In this document: positions 8,824 to 19,677 of the stretch, piece after piece
Layout: each line of letters opens with the position of its first letter
Position numbering within the stretch: the stretch's first letter is position 1
Assembly: GCA_016793535.1 (NCBI GenBank)
Contig: JAEUHA010000083.1
Coordinates: forward strand, 1-54,672
Length of the DNA: 54,672 bases
From: Opitutaceae bacterium
Lineage (GTDB): Bacteria; Verrucomicrobiota; Verrucomicrobiia; Opitutales; Opitutaceae
Reading direction: 5' to 3'
Translations under genes and position numbers: made by a program
The notes under the pieces: generated by a model
Databases searched by the model: none
Told to the model about the DNA's origin: nothing
The model's input: the letters and a program-made list of their open reading frames with translations, nothing else

Positions 8824-8913
8824 GGAGAAGGGAGCACGGAGCAAGGGCAGGAAGGTTCGCGGCGTACACCGCCGGCGATAATTTCCTTCTCCTTTCTCCC
8901 TGCTCCCTTCTCC
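8824..8913. repeat. Heptamer-tandem inverted repeat (GGAGAAG type) with T-run
   Basis: The left arm 8824-8855 reads GGAGAAG, GGAGCAC, GGAGCAA and a degenerate unit. The right arm 8885-8913, reverse complemented, reads GGAGAAG, GGAGCAG, GGAGAAA, GGAGAAG. It is followed by seven T (8914-8920), so on the plus strand it has the form of an intrinsic terminator for the lipoprotein gene. It ends directly at the GTG start of rsmI, which would then need to be read through or have its promoter inside the hairpin. Confidence 0.75.
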
Positions 8914-8920
8914 TTTTTTT

Positions 8921-9634
8921 GTGTCCGAAAACTCCTCCCTGACGCCCCAGCCCGGCCATCTCTACGTCGTTGCCACGCCGATCGGGAACCTGGCGGACCT
9001 CACGGATCGGGCCCGCGCCATTCTCTCCGGGGTCGACGTGGTGGCCTGCGAGGATACCCGCACGACCGGCGGGCTGCTCACCCGGCTCGGCCTCCGGAAG
9101 GACCTCGTCGCCTATCACGAGCACAATGAAATCGAGGCGGCGGAGCGACTCGCCGACCAGGTGGCCTCCGGCAGGTCGGTCGCCGTCGTCAGCGACGCCG
9201 GGACCCCGGCGCTGAGCGACCCCGGATTTCGCGTCGTACGCGCCTGCCGCCGCCGCGGCCTGCCCGTCGTGCCGGTGCCCGGCCCGAGCGCCCTCACCGC
9301 GGTGCTGAGCGCGAGCGGTCTCCCTTCGAACGGGTTCCTCTACGTCGGCTTCCTGCCGCCGAAGAGCGCCGCGCGGATCGCGTTCCTGGAGAAGTATCGC
9401 GAATTCCCCTACACGCTGGCGCTCTTCGAAAGCTGCCACCGGATCGACAAGGCGGTCGACGAGATCGTCGCGACGCTCGGCCCGGCCCGCGTGATCTGCG
9501 TGGCCAAGGAAGTCACGAAGCTGCACGAGACGTTCTTCGTCGGTCCCGCCTCCGACGTCCAAGCGCGCCTGGCGAAGGCAAGCCTCAAGGGCGAGTTCGT
9601 GCTGTTGATCGCTCCTGGCGAGTTTGTCTTGTGA
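8921..9634 (+). CDS. rsmI: 16S rRNA (cytidine-1402-2'-O)-methyltransferase
   Basis: SAM-dependent tetrapyrrole-methylase-fold enzyme of 237 residues that methylates the 2'-OH of C1402 in the decoding centre of 16S rRNA. Visible motifs are VVATPIGNLADLT, the CEDTRTTGGLL segment, YHEHNE, VSDAGTPALSDPG and VPVPGPSALTAVLSASGLP, all standard for RsmI. It is shorter than the E. coli protein (about 286) because the C-terminal helical extension is reduced. The start is a GTG at 8921 right after a T-run. The next gene is separated only by a 9-base-unit hairpin. Confidence 0.95.
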   Translation: MSENSSLTPQPGHLYVVATPIGNLADLTDRARAILSGVDVVACEDTRTTGGLLTRLGLRKDLVAYHEHNEIEAAERLADQVASGRSVAVVSDAGTPALSDPGFRVVRACRRRGLPVVPVPGPSALTAVLSASGLPSNGFLYVGFLPPKSAARIAFLEKYREFPYTLALFESCHRIDKAVDEIVATLGPARVICVAKEVTKLHETFFVGPASDVQARLAKASLKGEFVLLIAPGEFVL

Positions 9635-9635
9635 A

Positions 9636-9705
9636 GCCCACGGAACACACGGAGCACACGGAAAATGGGGTCTTCACTTCCGTGTATTCCGTGTGTTCCG
9701 TGGGC
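9636..9705. repeat. Near-perfect 28-base inverted repeat of 9-base units
   Basis: Left arm 9636-9663 and right arm 9678-9705 pair over 28 positions with only two G-T type mismatches, around a 14-base loop. Each arm is a tandem of 9-base units (CACGGAACA, CACGGAGCA, CACGGAA on the left). It begins one base after the rsmI stop and ends one base before the ppx ATG, so it is the whole intergenic region. The transcript would form a very stable hairpin that occludes the ppx start region. Confidence 0.85.
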
Positions 9706-9706
9706 C

Positions 9707-10639
9707 ATGTCTCCTCGCTCGGTCGCCGTCATCGATATCGGCAGCAACTCGATCAAGCTGATCGTCGCCCACCGCACGCCGGACGGAAACGTCGCGCCGC
9801 TCGCGGTCCGGAGCCTCGATGCCCGGATCAGCGCCGGGATCAGCGCGGCTGAACCACGTCTCTCCGACGACGGCATCCGGCGCGGGCTCGACGCCATCCA
9901 CAGCCTGCTCGAAACCGCGGCGCCCTTCGCGCCCGCGCGCACCCTACTGGTGGCGACCAGCGCGGTCCGCGATGCCCGCAACGGTGCCGCCTTCCGCGAG
10001 CACGTGCGCGAGGCGACCGGCCACGACCTGCGCATCCTCACCGGCGACGAAGAGGCCAATCTCATCGGTCGCGGACTGACCACGGATCCGGCCCTGCGCA
10101 GTCTGCGCGACTTCTACGTGTTCGACCTGGGCGGCGGCAGCCTCGAGTGCCTCGCCTTTCGCGAGCGCCGCATCGAACAGGCCACGAGCCTGAAACTGGG
10201 CTGCGTGCGCCTGACCGAGCGTTTCGTCGCCGACCCCACCCTGCCGCTGCCCGCGACCGCGCGCGAGGCGATCGCCGCGCACACCCGCGATGTAGTCCTC
10301 CACTCGGGGTTCACGTTCTCGCTGCCGGCGGACGCCGTCGCCGTGGGCACCGGAGGCACCGTGACGACGGCACGGACAATCCTCGCCGCGCACGCGGGGA
10401 AGTCGTTCGCCGAGACACCGGCGCTGGTCACGTTGGAGGATTTGCGCGAACTCCTGCGCTGGCTCGGCGGGAAAACGCTCGAGGAGCGCAAACTCGTCAC
10501 CGGTCTGCCCCCCGCCCGCGCGGACATTTTTCCCACCGCCGTCGCCACGCTGGTCGCGCTGGCCGAGCTCGGCCGCTTTTCCGGCTTCGTGAACTCGGTG
10601 CACAACCTCCGCTACGGACTGGCGGATGAAGTGCTCTGA
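9707..10639 (+). CDS. ppx: Ppx/GppA family phosphatase
   Basis: Exopolyphosphatase / guanosine pentaphosphatase-type enzyme of 311 residues with the actin-like fold. It carries the phosphate loop VIDIGSNSIKLIV (8-20), LLVATSAVRDA, TGDEEA (112-117) and FDLGGGSLE (139-147), plus AVGTGGTVTT later. It lacks the HD-like C-terminal domain, so it is the short PPX2-like form. Known members release phosphate from polyphosphate or convert pppGpp to ppGpp; which substrate applies here cannot be told. The ATG at 9707 was chosen because the phosphate loop follows within seven residues; the earlier in-frame ATG at 9665 lies inside the hairpin. Confidence 0.9.
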   Translation: MSPRSVAVIDIGSNSIKLIVAHRTPDGNVAPLAVRSLDARISAGISAAEPRLSDDGIRRGLDAIHSLLETAAPFAPARTLLVATSAVRDARNGAAFREHVREATGHDLRILTGDEEANLIGRGLTTDPALRSLRDFYVFDLGGGSLECLAFRERRIEQATSLKLGCVRLTERFVADPTLPLPATAREAIAAHTRDVVLHSGFTFSLPADAVAVGTGGTVTTARTILAAHAGKSFAETPALVTLEDLRELLRWLGGKTLEERKLVTGLPPARADIFPTAVATLVALAELGRFSGFVNSVHNLRYGLADEVL

Positions 10640-10672
10640 CGTGGAACGCCGCGACCTCTCCCCGCCGTTGCC

Positions 10673-10742
10673 GGCGGTAATGCCATCACCCCGTGGGTTC
10701 GAACGTCAGCGGTCAGGCAATGCGGGGTGAGGGCACCCCGCC
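10673..10742. repeat. REPIN-like inverted pair, copy 1
   Basis: The right member at 10722-10742 is a GC-rich element that folds on itself (CGGGGTG, loop AGGG, CACCCCG). Identical 21-base copies occur at 35474-35494 and 41085-41105. The left member at 10673-10696 is a diverged inverted copy (GGCGGTAATGCCATCACCCC). The pair lies between ppx and the convergent pseudouridine synthase gene. Confidence 0.7.
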
Positions 10743-10754
10743 CACAGGGGGAAT

Positions 10755-10776
10755 AGCAGCGTGGGGCCACGCTGCT
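10755..10776. terminator. Perfect 10-bp stem between convergent genes
   Basis: AGCAGCGTGG and its exact complement CCACGCTGCT flank a GG loop, six bases before the 3' end of the minus-strand pseudouridine synthase gene. Its position between two converging genes suggests a shared terminator, but there is no T-run on either side, so it could instead be another member of the intergenic hairpin set. Confidence 0.45.
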
Positions 10777-10781
10777 CCACC

Positions 10782-11723
10782 TCAGGCCGCCGGCGCCTTG
10801 GCCGCCTTGCGCAAGACCTTCATCATGGTCTGAAAATCCTTCGGCAGCGGCGCGCGCAGATCGAGTTCCTTGCCGCTGATCGGATGCGTGAGCACGAGAT
10901 GCTCCGCGTGCAGCATCACCCGCTCGGGTTGCTGCGCCAGCCGCGGATCCGGTTTCCAGCCGTAAAGGGCGTCGCCGAGGATCGGATGCCCGAGCGACTT
11001 CAGGTGCACGCGAATCTGGTGCGTGCGGCCGGTGAAGATCTGGCAGCGCATCACCGCGGCGATGTCACCGAACACCTCGCCGCGCTCCCACGTCGTCTTG
11101 GCAGTCTTGCCCCCTTCGCCGATCGTCATGCGATGGCGATGCGTCGGATGCCGCGAGATCGCGCGATCGATGGTGCCGCTGAGCAGCTGCGGAACGCCGG
11201 CGACGAGCGCGATGTATTCCTTTTTCAAGGACCGCGTGGCGAACTGGTCGGCCAGCGCGCGGTGCGCCTTGTCCGACTTCGCGACGACGATCACGCCGGT
11301 GGTCTCCTTGTCGAGCCGGTGGACGATGCCCGGCCGCTCCACGCCGCCGATGCCGCTGAGCGAATCGGCGCAGTGCGAAAGGAGGGCATGCACGAGCGTG
11401 TCCTCTCCCGTCGCCGCCCCCGGATGCACGATCATGCCCGCGGCCTTGTTCACGGCCAGCATGTGCTTGTCCTCGAAGAGCACGTCGAGCGGGATGTCCA
11501 CGGCCCGCAATTCGGCCGGCACCACGTCCGGCAGGGAGAACTCAATCACGTCGCCGCCGGCGACGTCGTGCGAACGGTCGATGGGCTGGCCGTGCATCAG
11601 CACCAGCCCGGCATCGAACGCCCGCTGCAGCGCCGTGCGACTGTGCTCCCGAAACGCCAGGGCCAGCGCCTTGTCCGCCCGCAGCCGGCGAACGCCCTCA
11701 GGGACCGTGTGGATTTGTTTCAT
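10782..11723 (-). CDS. RluA-family pseudouridine synthase
   Basis: Protein of 313 residues that isomerises specific uridines in structured RNA. An S4 RNA-binding domain occupies about residues 12-58. The catalytic domain follows with ILFED-like LFEDKHMLAVNKAAGM, the family motif HRLDKETTG with catalytic D138, then IFTGRTHQIRVHLKSLGHPILGD. The S4 domain and overall length fit RluD (23S rRNA helix 69), but RluC is not excluded, so no symbol is given. The ATG is six bases after the adenosine deaminase stop upstream, suggesting a two-gene operon. Confidence 0.92.
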   Translation of the reverse strand: MKQIHTVPEGVRRLRADKALALAFREHSRTALQRAFDAGLVLMHGQPIDRSHDVAGGDVIEFSLPDVVPAELRAVDIPLDVLFEDKHMLAVNKAAGMIVHPGAATGEDTLVHALLSHCADSLSGIGGVERPGIVHRLDKETTGVIVVAKSDKAHRALADQFATRSLKKEYIALVAGVPQLLSGTIDRAISRHPTHRHRMTIGEGGKTAKTTWERGEVFGDIAAVMRCQIFTGRTHQIRVHLKSLGHPILGDALYGWKPDPRLAQQPERVMLHAEHLVLTHPISGKELDLRAPLPKDFQTMMKVLRKAAKAPAA

Positions 11724-11729
11724 CGCCGG

Positions 11730-12710
11730 TCAGGTGCAGGCCGCGACCACCCGGTCGATGAGGCCGATCATCTCCTGGCGCACCGCCGGCGGCACATCGG
11801 CCACCTCCCAGCCGTTGCGCGCCACCTGGCTCAACTCGGCATGGGTGAACGTCAGCTCGCCCGCGAGGGCGCAGTATTCCTCGGTCAGCGAATTCGCGAA
11901 ACACAGCGGATCGTCCGTGCTTACCGTGCAGCGCACGCCCGCCCGCAGCAGCCGCCGCAGCGGGTGTTCCTTCAGGGTGGGAAAAACCCGCAGGCCGACA
12001 TTGCTGAGCGGGCACACATCGAAAGTCACACCGTGGTCGGCGGCGAGTTTCACCACCGCCGGGTCCTCGATGGCGCGGACGCCATGCTGGATCCGGCGCA
12101 CGCCGAGCAGCTCGATCGCCTCGCGCACCCGCGCCGGACCGTCGAACTCACCGGCATGGCACTTCGTGATCTTCCCCGCCGCGCGCAAACGCGACCAGAC
12201 CGCGGCGGTGTCCGGATGCGTCGGCATCTGTTCAAACCCGTGCAGGTCGACGCCCGCCAGGCCGTCCCAGGCGTGCAACTGGTCGATCGTCGGCCGCAGG
12301 TCGCCACCGAGATCCGAACGCAGCATCCCGGCGAAAATGCGCACTTCGAGCCCGGCCGGGACCGCCGCGCGAATGGCCGCGATGATCTCGGGGCCCGGCA
12401 CCTTGATGAACTGCGTGACCGGAAGGTGGAAACTTGTCTCCACGTAGCGCACGTTCTGCGCGACATGTTTGGCGAAGATCACCTTGGCCGCCTCGTGATA
12501 GCGCTGGGCCGACGTGAACCAGGGCAGCGCGTGATCGAGCAGGATCTTCTCGAACTCCGGGAACGTCTCGTACCGGTAGGAACGGGCCCGGAACTGCGGA
12601 TCGGGCGGCCACTGCTCGGGATCCCAGTCGATCAGCAGCTCGTACGGGAGCGCGCCCTCGAGGTGAAGGTGCGTCTCCGTCTTCGGCAGCGCCTGGATGA
12701 AATCACGCAT
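11730..12710 (-). CDS. add: Adenosine deaminase family protein
   Basis: Zinc hydrolase of the amidohydrolase fold, 326 residues, predicted to deaminate adenosine to inosine in purine salvage. Metal ligands and catalytic residues are visible: HLHLEG (H14, H16), the HAGE motif (KCHAGEFDG), RIQHGVRA, and STDDPLCF with the tandem aspartates near the C-terminus. The length is typical. Adenine deaminase and aminodeoxyfutalosine deaminase share this fold. The presence of menB, menD and menF in the window argues against the futalosine pathway but does not settle substrate. The gene is followed closely by the pseudouridine synthase and preceded by a GTAGCGA-type hairpin ten bases upstream. Confidence 0.85.
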   Translation of the reverse strand: MRDFIQALPKTETHLHLEGALPYELLIDWDPEQWPPDPQFRARSYRYETFPEFEKILLDHALPWFTSAQRYHEAAKVIFAKHVAQNVRYVETSFHLPVTQFIKVPGPEIIAAIRAAVPAGLEVRIFAGMLRSDLGGDLRPTIDQLHAWDGLAGVDLHGFEQMPTHPDTAAVWSRLRAAGKITKCHAGEFDGPARVREAIELLGVRRIQHGVRAIEDPAVVKLAADHGVTFDVCPLSNVGLRVFPTLKEHPLRRLLRAGVRCTVSTDDPLCFANSLTEEYCALAGELTFTHAELSQVARNGWEVADVPPAVRQEMIGLIDRVVAACT

Positions 12711-12720
12711 CGATCCGGAA

Positions 12721-12801
12721 GTAGCGAGCAGCGGGTTGCCGGTAGCGAGTAGAAAAGAGCGTGAGTGAAATGCTCGCTACTCACTACTCGCTACCCGCTA
12801 C
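12721..12801. repeat. Heptamer-tandem inverted repeat (GTAGCGA type) overlapping a stop codon
   Basis: Left arm 12721-12752: GTAGCGA, GCAGCGG, GTTGCCG, GTAGCGA, GTAG. Right arm 12772-12801, reverse complemented: GTAGCGG, GTAGCGA, GTAGTGA, GTAGCGA. The right arm overlaps the 3' end of the minus-strand aminopeptidase gene; its TAG stop (12793-12791) and the last three sense codons are repeat sequence. Confidence 0.85.
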
Positions 12802-13918
12802 TTTTTCCCAGCAGGTATTCCGGGTTCAGCTTGTGCAGCGCCTTGGGCAGGAAGATCCCGTCCTTCCGGATCAACTTGCCGTCGAACCAGATTTCGCCGC
12901 CACCGTATTCAGGCCGCTGGATACAGACCATGTCCCAGTGCACCTGCGACTTGTTGCCATTGCCCACGCCCTCATAGGCCTGGCCGGGTGTGAAATGGAA
13001 CGAGCCGGCGATCTTCTCGTCGAAGAGGATGTCGCGCATCGGCTCCAGAATGTACGGGTTAAAGCCGATCGCGAACTCGCCGATGTAGCGCGCCCCCGGA
13101 TCGCTGTCCAAGATCTCGTTCAACCGTTTGGTATTGTTTGCGGTCGCCTCGACGATGCGACCCTTCTTGAACGCGAGGCGGATGTGGTCGAACGACGCTC
13201 CGAGGTAAACCGTCGGGGCGTTGTACTGGATGTGGCCCTCGACGCTTTCCTTGACCGGGCAGGAGAACACCTCGCCGTCGGGAATGTTGCGCAGGCCGCC
13301 GCAGGGTTGCGCGCCGATGCCCTTGATCGAGAAACGGAGGTCGGTGCCCGGCCCCTTGATGTGCACCTGATCGGTCTTCTTCATCAGGTCGCCGAGCGCC
13401 TTCATGCCCGGCGTCATCCGCCCGTAGTCGAGCGTGCACACCCGGAAATAAAAATCCTCGAACGCTTCCGTACTCATCGCCGCCTGCTGCGCCATGGCCG
13501 CGCTCGGCCAGCGGAGGACGACCCACTTGGTCCGGCCGACCCGGTGGTCCAGCACGGGCTTCATCAGTCGCGACACCAGCTGCACCCGCTCCGAGGGCAC
13601 GTCGGACGACTCGAAGATATTGTCCGCTCCGCGAATCGCGATGTACGCGTCCATCTTCTGCATCCGCGCGAGCTCGACGTCCGCATGCGGCGCGTACTGC
13701 GCCTCCTCGGCCCCGAGCGCCAGTTCGCGCGTCACGCGGGCGCGGTGGATCTGCACGTAGGGAAGCGCGCCGCGCTCCCGGGCCGCCCGGATCAGGGCGA
13801 CCACCATCGCATCGGGAATGTCGAAGGCATCAATCAGGACCCGCTCGCCTTTGCGGAGCGACGTCGAAAAACCGGTGAGGCCCTGCGCGAGCTGCGTGAA
13901 ACGGGGATCGATCAGCAT
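12791..13918 (-). CDS. M29-family aminopeptidase
   Basis: Protein of 375 residues of the thermophilic aminopeptidase (AmpS/PepS, peptidase M29) family, metal-dependent enzymes that release N-terminal residues from peptides. Supporting segments are [26 protein letters not shown], the metal-ligand-rich GEFAIGFNP and [14 protein letters not shown], then SQVHWDMV close to the C-terminus, in the order typical of M29. The ATG at 13918 is preferred; a TTG four codons earlier is possible. The C-terminal residues KSSG and the stop are encoded by a heptamer repeat arm, so the natural terminus may have been altered by the repeat. Confidence 0.85.
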   Translation of the reverse strand: MLIDPRFTQLAQGLTGFSTSLRKGERVLIDAFDIPDAMVVALIRAARERGALPYVQIHRARVTRELALGAEEAQYAPHADVELARMQKMDAYIAIRGADNIFESSDVPSERVQLVSRLMKPVLDHRVGRTKWVVLRWPSAAMAQQAAMSTEAFEDFYFRVCTLDYGRMTPGMKALGDLMKKTDQVHIKGPGTDLRFSIKGIGAQPCGGLRNIPDGEVFSCPVKESVEGHIQYNAPTVYLGASFDHIRLAFKKGRIVEATANNTKRLNEILDSDPGARYIGEFAIGFNPYILEPMRDILFDEKIAGSFHFTPGQAYEGVGNGNKSQVHWDMVCIQRPEYGGGEIWFDGKLIRKDGIFLPKALHKLNPEYLLGKSSG

Positions 13919-13991
13919 ATTGACCGGCAACTAACGCGCCGGTCTGGCGGCGCCGCAAGGGGAAAGCGGACGGGCTCGCGCGGCGGGCGAA

Positions 13992-14109
13992 GTTGAGAGA
14001 TTAGAGCTGAGAGTTGAGAGACCGGAACCCGGCGCGCTCGAAACAGCCGACCGAACAAACCCACAGGGGGAGCCTTCACTCTCAACGCTCAACTCTCAGC
14101 TCTCAACCT
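13992..14109. repeat. Heptamer-tandem inverted repeat (GTTGAGA type)
   Basis: Left arm 13992-14023: GTTGAGA, GATTAGA, GCTGAGA, GTTGAGA, then GAC. Right arm 14079-14109, reverse complemented: GTTGAGA, GCTGAGA, GTTGAGC, GTTGAGA. Spacer about 55 bases. It fills the 195-base gap between lpxK (which ends at 14114) and the aminopeptidase start (13918), both on the minus strand. Confidence 0.85.
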
Positions 14110-14113
14110 CACG

Positions 14114-15331
14114 TCATTGCGGCAGCGGCGACCTTGTCCCGCTCGACGGAAAACAGATCCGCCCCACGGCCTCATCGAAGTCCGACGCGCCCCGCAGGAT
14201 GTCGATCTCCAGCCGCAGGTAGTACAGCGGCAGCGGACACGCGAGGTCCTCCGCGATGCGCACCGCGTCTTTTTCCGTCGTCACGAGGCACGCGGCGCCT
14301 TCGCGTTGGGCGAGCTTGAACAGCTCCGTGATGTCCTCGCCCTCGTAGCGATAGTGGTCGAGGAAGCGCTCGCGGCCGACGACCTTGGCGCCCAGGTCGC
14401 GCAGGAATTTCTCAAAGCTCTCCGGCGTCGCGATGCCGCTGAACGCGAAGACGCGCCGGTCCTTCAGGAAGGTCAGCGGTTCGCGCGCGCCAGGCGACTC
14501 GGGCGCCGCCCCGAGCCGCTGGAGGTAGCGCGGACGGTGGGCGCATTCGATGATGTCGACGCCCGGATTGTGCTTCTGGATGAGCGCCTCGAGCTCGGGG
14601 TCGCGCTGACCGTTGGACTTGGTGAGGAACACGTAGCTCGCGCGCCGCAGGTGCTTGATCGGTTCGCGCAGGATGCCGCGGGGCAGCAGGTGGCCGTTGC
14701 CGAACGGATTGGTCTTGTCGACGAGCAGCAGGTTGAGCCGGCCCTTGAGCGGCAGATATTGGAAACCGTCGTCCAGCACCAGGGTGTCGCAGCCGAAGCG
14801 CTTGATCGCAAATTCACCGGCCTTCACCCGGTTCTTGTCCACGAGCACGATCACACCGGGCAGATTGCGCGCGAGCATGTAGGGCTCGTCGCCCGCCTGT
14901 TCGCTGTCGAGCAGCACGCGCTGGCCGTCGCTGACGATGCGCGGCGGCGGCTCCTCGGCGTGGGTGAGCCGCCACCAGGCCTTGCGCCAGAGCGGCACGG
15001 ACTTGCTCTTGTAGCCCCGGCTGAGGATGGCGACCTTCCGGCCGCGATCGTGCAGCGCCCGCGCAAATTTCTCGACCACTGGGGTCTTGCCCGTACCGCC
15101 GACCGTCAGATTGCCGACGACGACCACCAGGCAGCCGAGCGGCTGGTCATGGAAGATCCGGTGCCGGTACAGCCAGAGCCGCGCCTGGGCGATGCCGTTG
15201 AAAAGCCAGGAAAGCGACTGGAGAAACGCCCCGTAAACGGCGGCCCCTGCGCCCGCGCGCCGCCCGTAAATCAGATCGATCGTGTAGAGCTCGAGAGCAT
15301 TGACCTTCTTCTTCAGCCAGGGCTGGGACAT
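14114..15331 (-). CDS. lpxK: Tetraacyldisaccharide 4'-kinase
   Basis: Inner-membrane-associated kinase of 405 residues that phosphorylates the 4' position of the lipid A disaccharide, so the organism makes a lipid A-type outer membrane. The Walker A motif is [13 protein letters not shown] (72-84). Also seen are LSRGYKS, the [12 protein letters not shown] segment that follows the Walker B region, and PRGILREP. An N-terminal hydrophobic/amphipathic region (about 30-58) fits the membrane anchor. It is slightly longer than E. coli LpxK (328), mainly at the C-terminus. The ATG at 15331 is chosen because upstream codons read an unrelated reverse frame of the aminotransferase. Confidence 0.93.
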   Translation of the reverse strand: MSQPWLKKKVNALELYTIDLIYGRRAGAGAAVYGAFLQSLSWLFNGIAQARLWLYRHRIFHDQPLGCLVVVVGNLTVGGTGKTPVVEKFARALHDRGRKVAILSRGYKSKSVPLWRKAWWRLTHAEEPPPRIVSDGQRVLLDSEQAGDEPYMLARNLPGVIVLVDKNRVKAGEFAIKRFGCDTLVLDDGFQYLPLKGRLNLLLVDKTNPFGNGHLLPRGILREPIKHLRRASYVFLTKSNGQRDPELEALIQKHNPGVDIIECAHRPRYLQRLGAAPESPGAREPLTFLKDRRVFAFSGIATPESFEKFLRDLGAKVVGRERFLDHYRYEGEDITELFKLAQREGAACLVTTEKDAVRIAEDLACPLPLYYLRLEIDILRGASDFDEAVGRICFPSSGTRSPLPQ

Positions 15332-15403
15332 CGCGGTAAGTGGGAATGAAGGTTGACGCCCCCGGCCGCGCAAACAGTTTTCCGAGCGCCTACGCGCACT
15401 TCC

Positions 15404-16492
15404 ATGAGCTACAAACTCTTCATTCCCGGTCCCATCGCCGTCTCGGAGAAAACGCTCCGGGCCATGTCGCAGCCCATGATCGGGCACCGCAGCACGGACT
15501 TCGTCGCGCTGTACAACTCGATCCAGCCCGAACTCCAGGCGCTGGCCTACACGAAGGATCCGGTCTACCTGTCGACCAGCAGCGCGTGGGGCGTGATGGA
15601 GGGTTCGCTCCGCAACGTCGTCAAAAAGAAGGTGCTGAACTGCATGAACGGCGCGTTCTCGGACAAGTGGTACGATGTGGCGCTGCGCTGCGGGAAGCAG
15701 GCCACCGCGCTGAAGTTCGAGTGGGGCCAGCCGGTCGACCCGGAGGCCGTGCGCAAGGAACTCGCCACGGGCCAGTACGACGCCCTCACCCTCATTCACA
15801 ATGAGACGTCGTGCGGCTGCATGAGCGATCTCGCCGCCATCATGAAGGTGGTGCGCGAGTTCCCGGAGGTCATCGCGATCGTCGACACCGTGAGCTCGCT
15901 GAGCGCGCTGCCGATCAAGAAGGACGAACTCGGCATCGACGTGCTCGTGAGCGGTTCGCAGAAGGCCTTCGCGCTGCCGCCGGGCCTCTCGTTCCTGTCG
16001 GTCTCGAAGAAGGCGCTCGATCGCGCCGCCACCGTGAACGACCGCGGCTATTACTTCGACTACGTCGAGTTCCAGAAGAACCACGAAGCGGGCATGACGC
16101 CCAGCACGCCGGTCATCTCGCTGATCTACGCGCTGCGGTCGAAGCTCGACGACATCAAGGCCGAGGGCCTCGAGGCCCGCTACGCGCGCCACGCCCGCCT
16201 GAACCGGACCGTGCGCGACCACGTGTTCGCGAAGGGCTTCAAGCTGTTCCCGAAGGAAGGCTACGGCTCGGTAACGCTCAACTGCTTCGCGAACACCCTG
16301 AACATCGACCTCGCCGCGCTCAACAAGACGCTCAAGTCGAAGCACAAGCTCGTCATCGATGGCGGCTACGGGAAGCTCAAGGGAAAGACCTTCCGCATCT
16401 CGAACATGGGCGACGAGACCGACGCGACGATCGCCGCGATGCTGCAGTCGTTCGACGCCGCGCTGGCGGAGACGCCGAAGGCGGCCGCCTGA
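15404..16492 (+). CDS. Class V aminotransferase (alanine-glyoxylate / serine-pyruvate type)
   Basis: PLP-dependent enzyme of 362 residues, fold type I. The N-terminus [17 protein letters not shown] and IGHRSTDF match the alanine-glyoxylate, serine-pyruvate and small-subunit soluble-hydrogenase-type aminotransferases. The cofactor lysine is K187 in [13 protein letters not shown], and D161 in IVDTVSS should pair with the pyridine nitrogen. A role in serine or glyoxylate metabolism, or as an alternative phosphoserine aminotransferase, is possible; the sequence alone does not decide. It is divergent from lpxK with 72 bases between them. ATG 15404 places the conserved PGP at residues 8-10 as in the family. 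Confidence 0.85.
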   Translation: MSYKLFIPGPIAVSEKTLRAMSQPMIGHRSTDFVALYNSIQPELQALAYTKDPVYLSTSSAWGVMEGSLRNVVKKKVLNCMNGAFSDKWYDVALRCGKQATALKFEWGQPVDPEAVRKELATGQYDALTLIHNETSCGCMSDLAAIMKVVREFPEVIAIVDTVSSLSALPIKKDELGIDVLVSGSQKAFALPPGLSFLSVSKKALDRAATVNDRGYYFDYVEFQKNHEAGMTPSTPVISLIYALRSKLDDIKAEGLEARYARHARLNRTVRDHVFAKGFKLFPKEGYGSVTLNCFANTLNIDLAALNKTLKSKHKLVIDGGYGKLKGKTFRISNMGDETDATIAAMLQSFDAALAETPKAAA

Positions 16493-16506
16493 TTGGCGGC
16501 CGCTGA

Positions 16507-16618
16507 GTTGAGAGTTGAGGGTTGAGAGTTGAGAGACCGGACCGAGCCAGACCGGATCCGTCGGCGACGTTCGACTCCTATTTCGTCTCTCAACTCTCAA
16601 CTCCAGCCTCTCAACTGC
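16507..16618. repeat. Heptamer-tandem inverted repeat (GTTGAGA type)
   Basis: Left arm 16507-16537: GTTGAGA, GTTGAGG, GTTGAGA, GTTGAGA, then GAC. Right arm 16585-16618, reverse complemented: GCA, GTTGAGA, GGCTGGA, GTTGAGA, GTTGAGA, then GAC. This is the cleanest copy of the family. Like the copy at 2056 it is bounded by GCA and GAC. The remaining 100 bases before the topoisomerase start show nothing I can name. Confidence 0.88.
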
Positions 16619-16722
16619 GCGCCGGACCGTGCCACGCAACCCGCGATTCGGGGCCGCGTTCGGCGCGCTGCACCGAAACAATTTCTTGCACTTCGTCGCT
16701 CCGCGCTTAACGGCTCGCGTGA

Positions 16723-19521
<2,799 letters not shown>

Positions 19522-19536
19522 GACGTTTCGTTTTCC

Positions 19537-19600
19537 GCGGGAGCGCGGCCGTCCCCGGCCGCAAGGGATCAGTCAGCGGACGGAGACGTCCGCGCTCCCA
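19537..19600. repeat. GC-rich REPIN-like inverted pair, second family, copy 1
   Basis: Left member 19537-19562 and right member 19576-19600 are inverted copies (core GGGAGCGCGGACGTC with a following CCGTCCGC), matching at about 20 of 24 positions. The family recurs at 24408-24467. It lies 16 bases after the topoisomerase stop. Between it and the next gene there are 77 bases with no clear signal. Confidence 0.75.
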
Positions 19601-19677
19601 CAACGAGGAGGGACCTCACTTGCACCGGCGTGCCGTTCCGGTAACTTTGCCGGCACGACCACGTCCCCTCGCTCACT

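Noticed and set aside
10761-12752. A 663-codon plus-strand frame opposite the pseudouridine synthase and adenosine deaminase genes
   Set aside because: It is antisense to two enzymes with clear catalytic motifs and matches no family.
2056-16618. Tandem heptamers considered as CRISPR arrays or minisatellites
   Set aside because: Units are contiguous without spacers, each tract has only two to four units, and tracts face each other as inverted arms.
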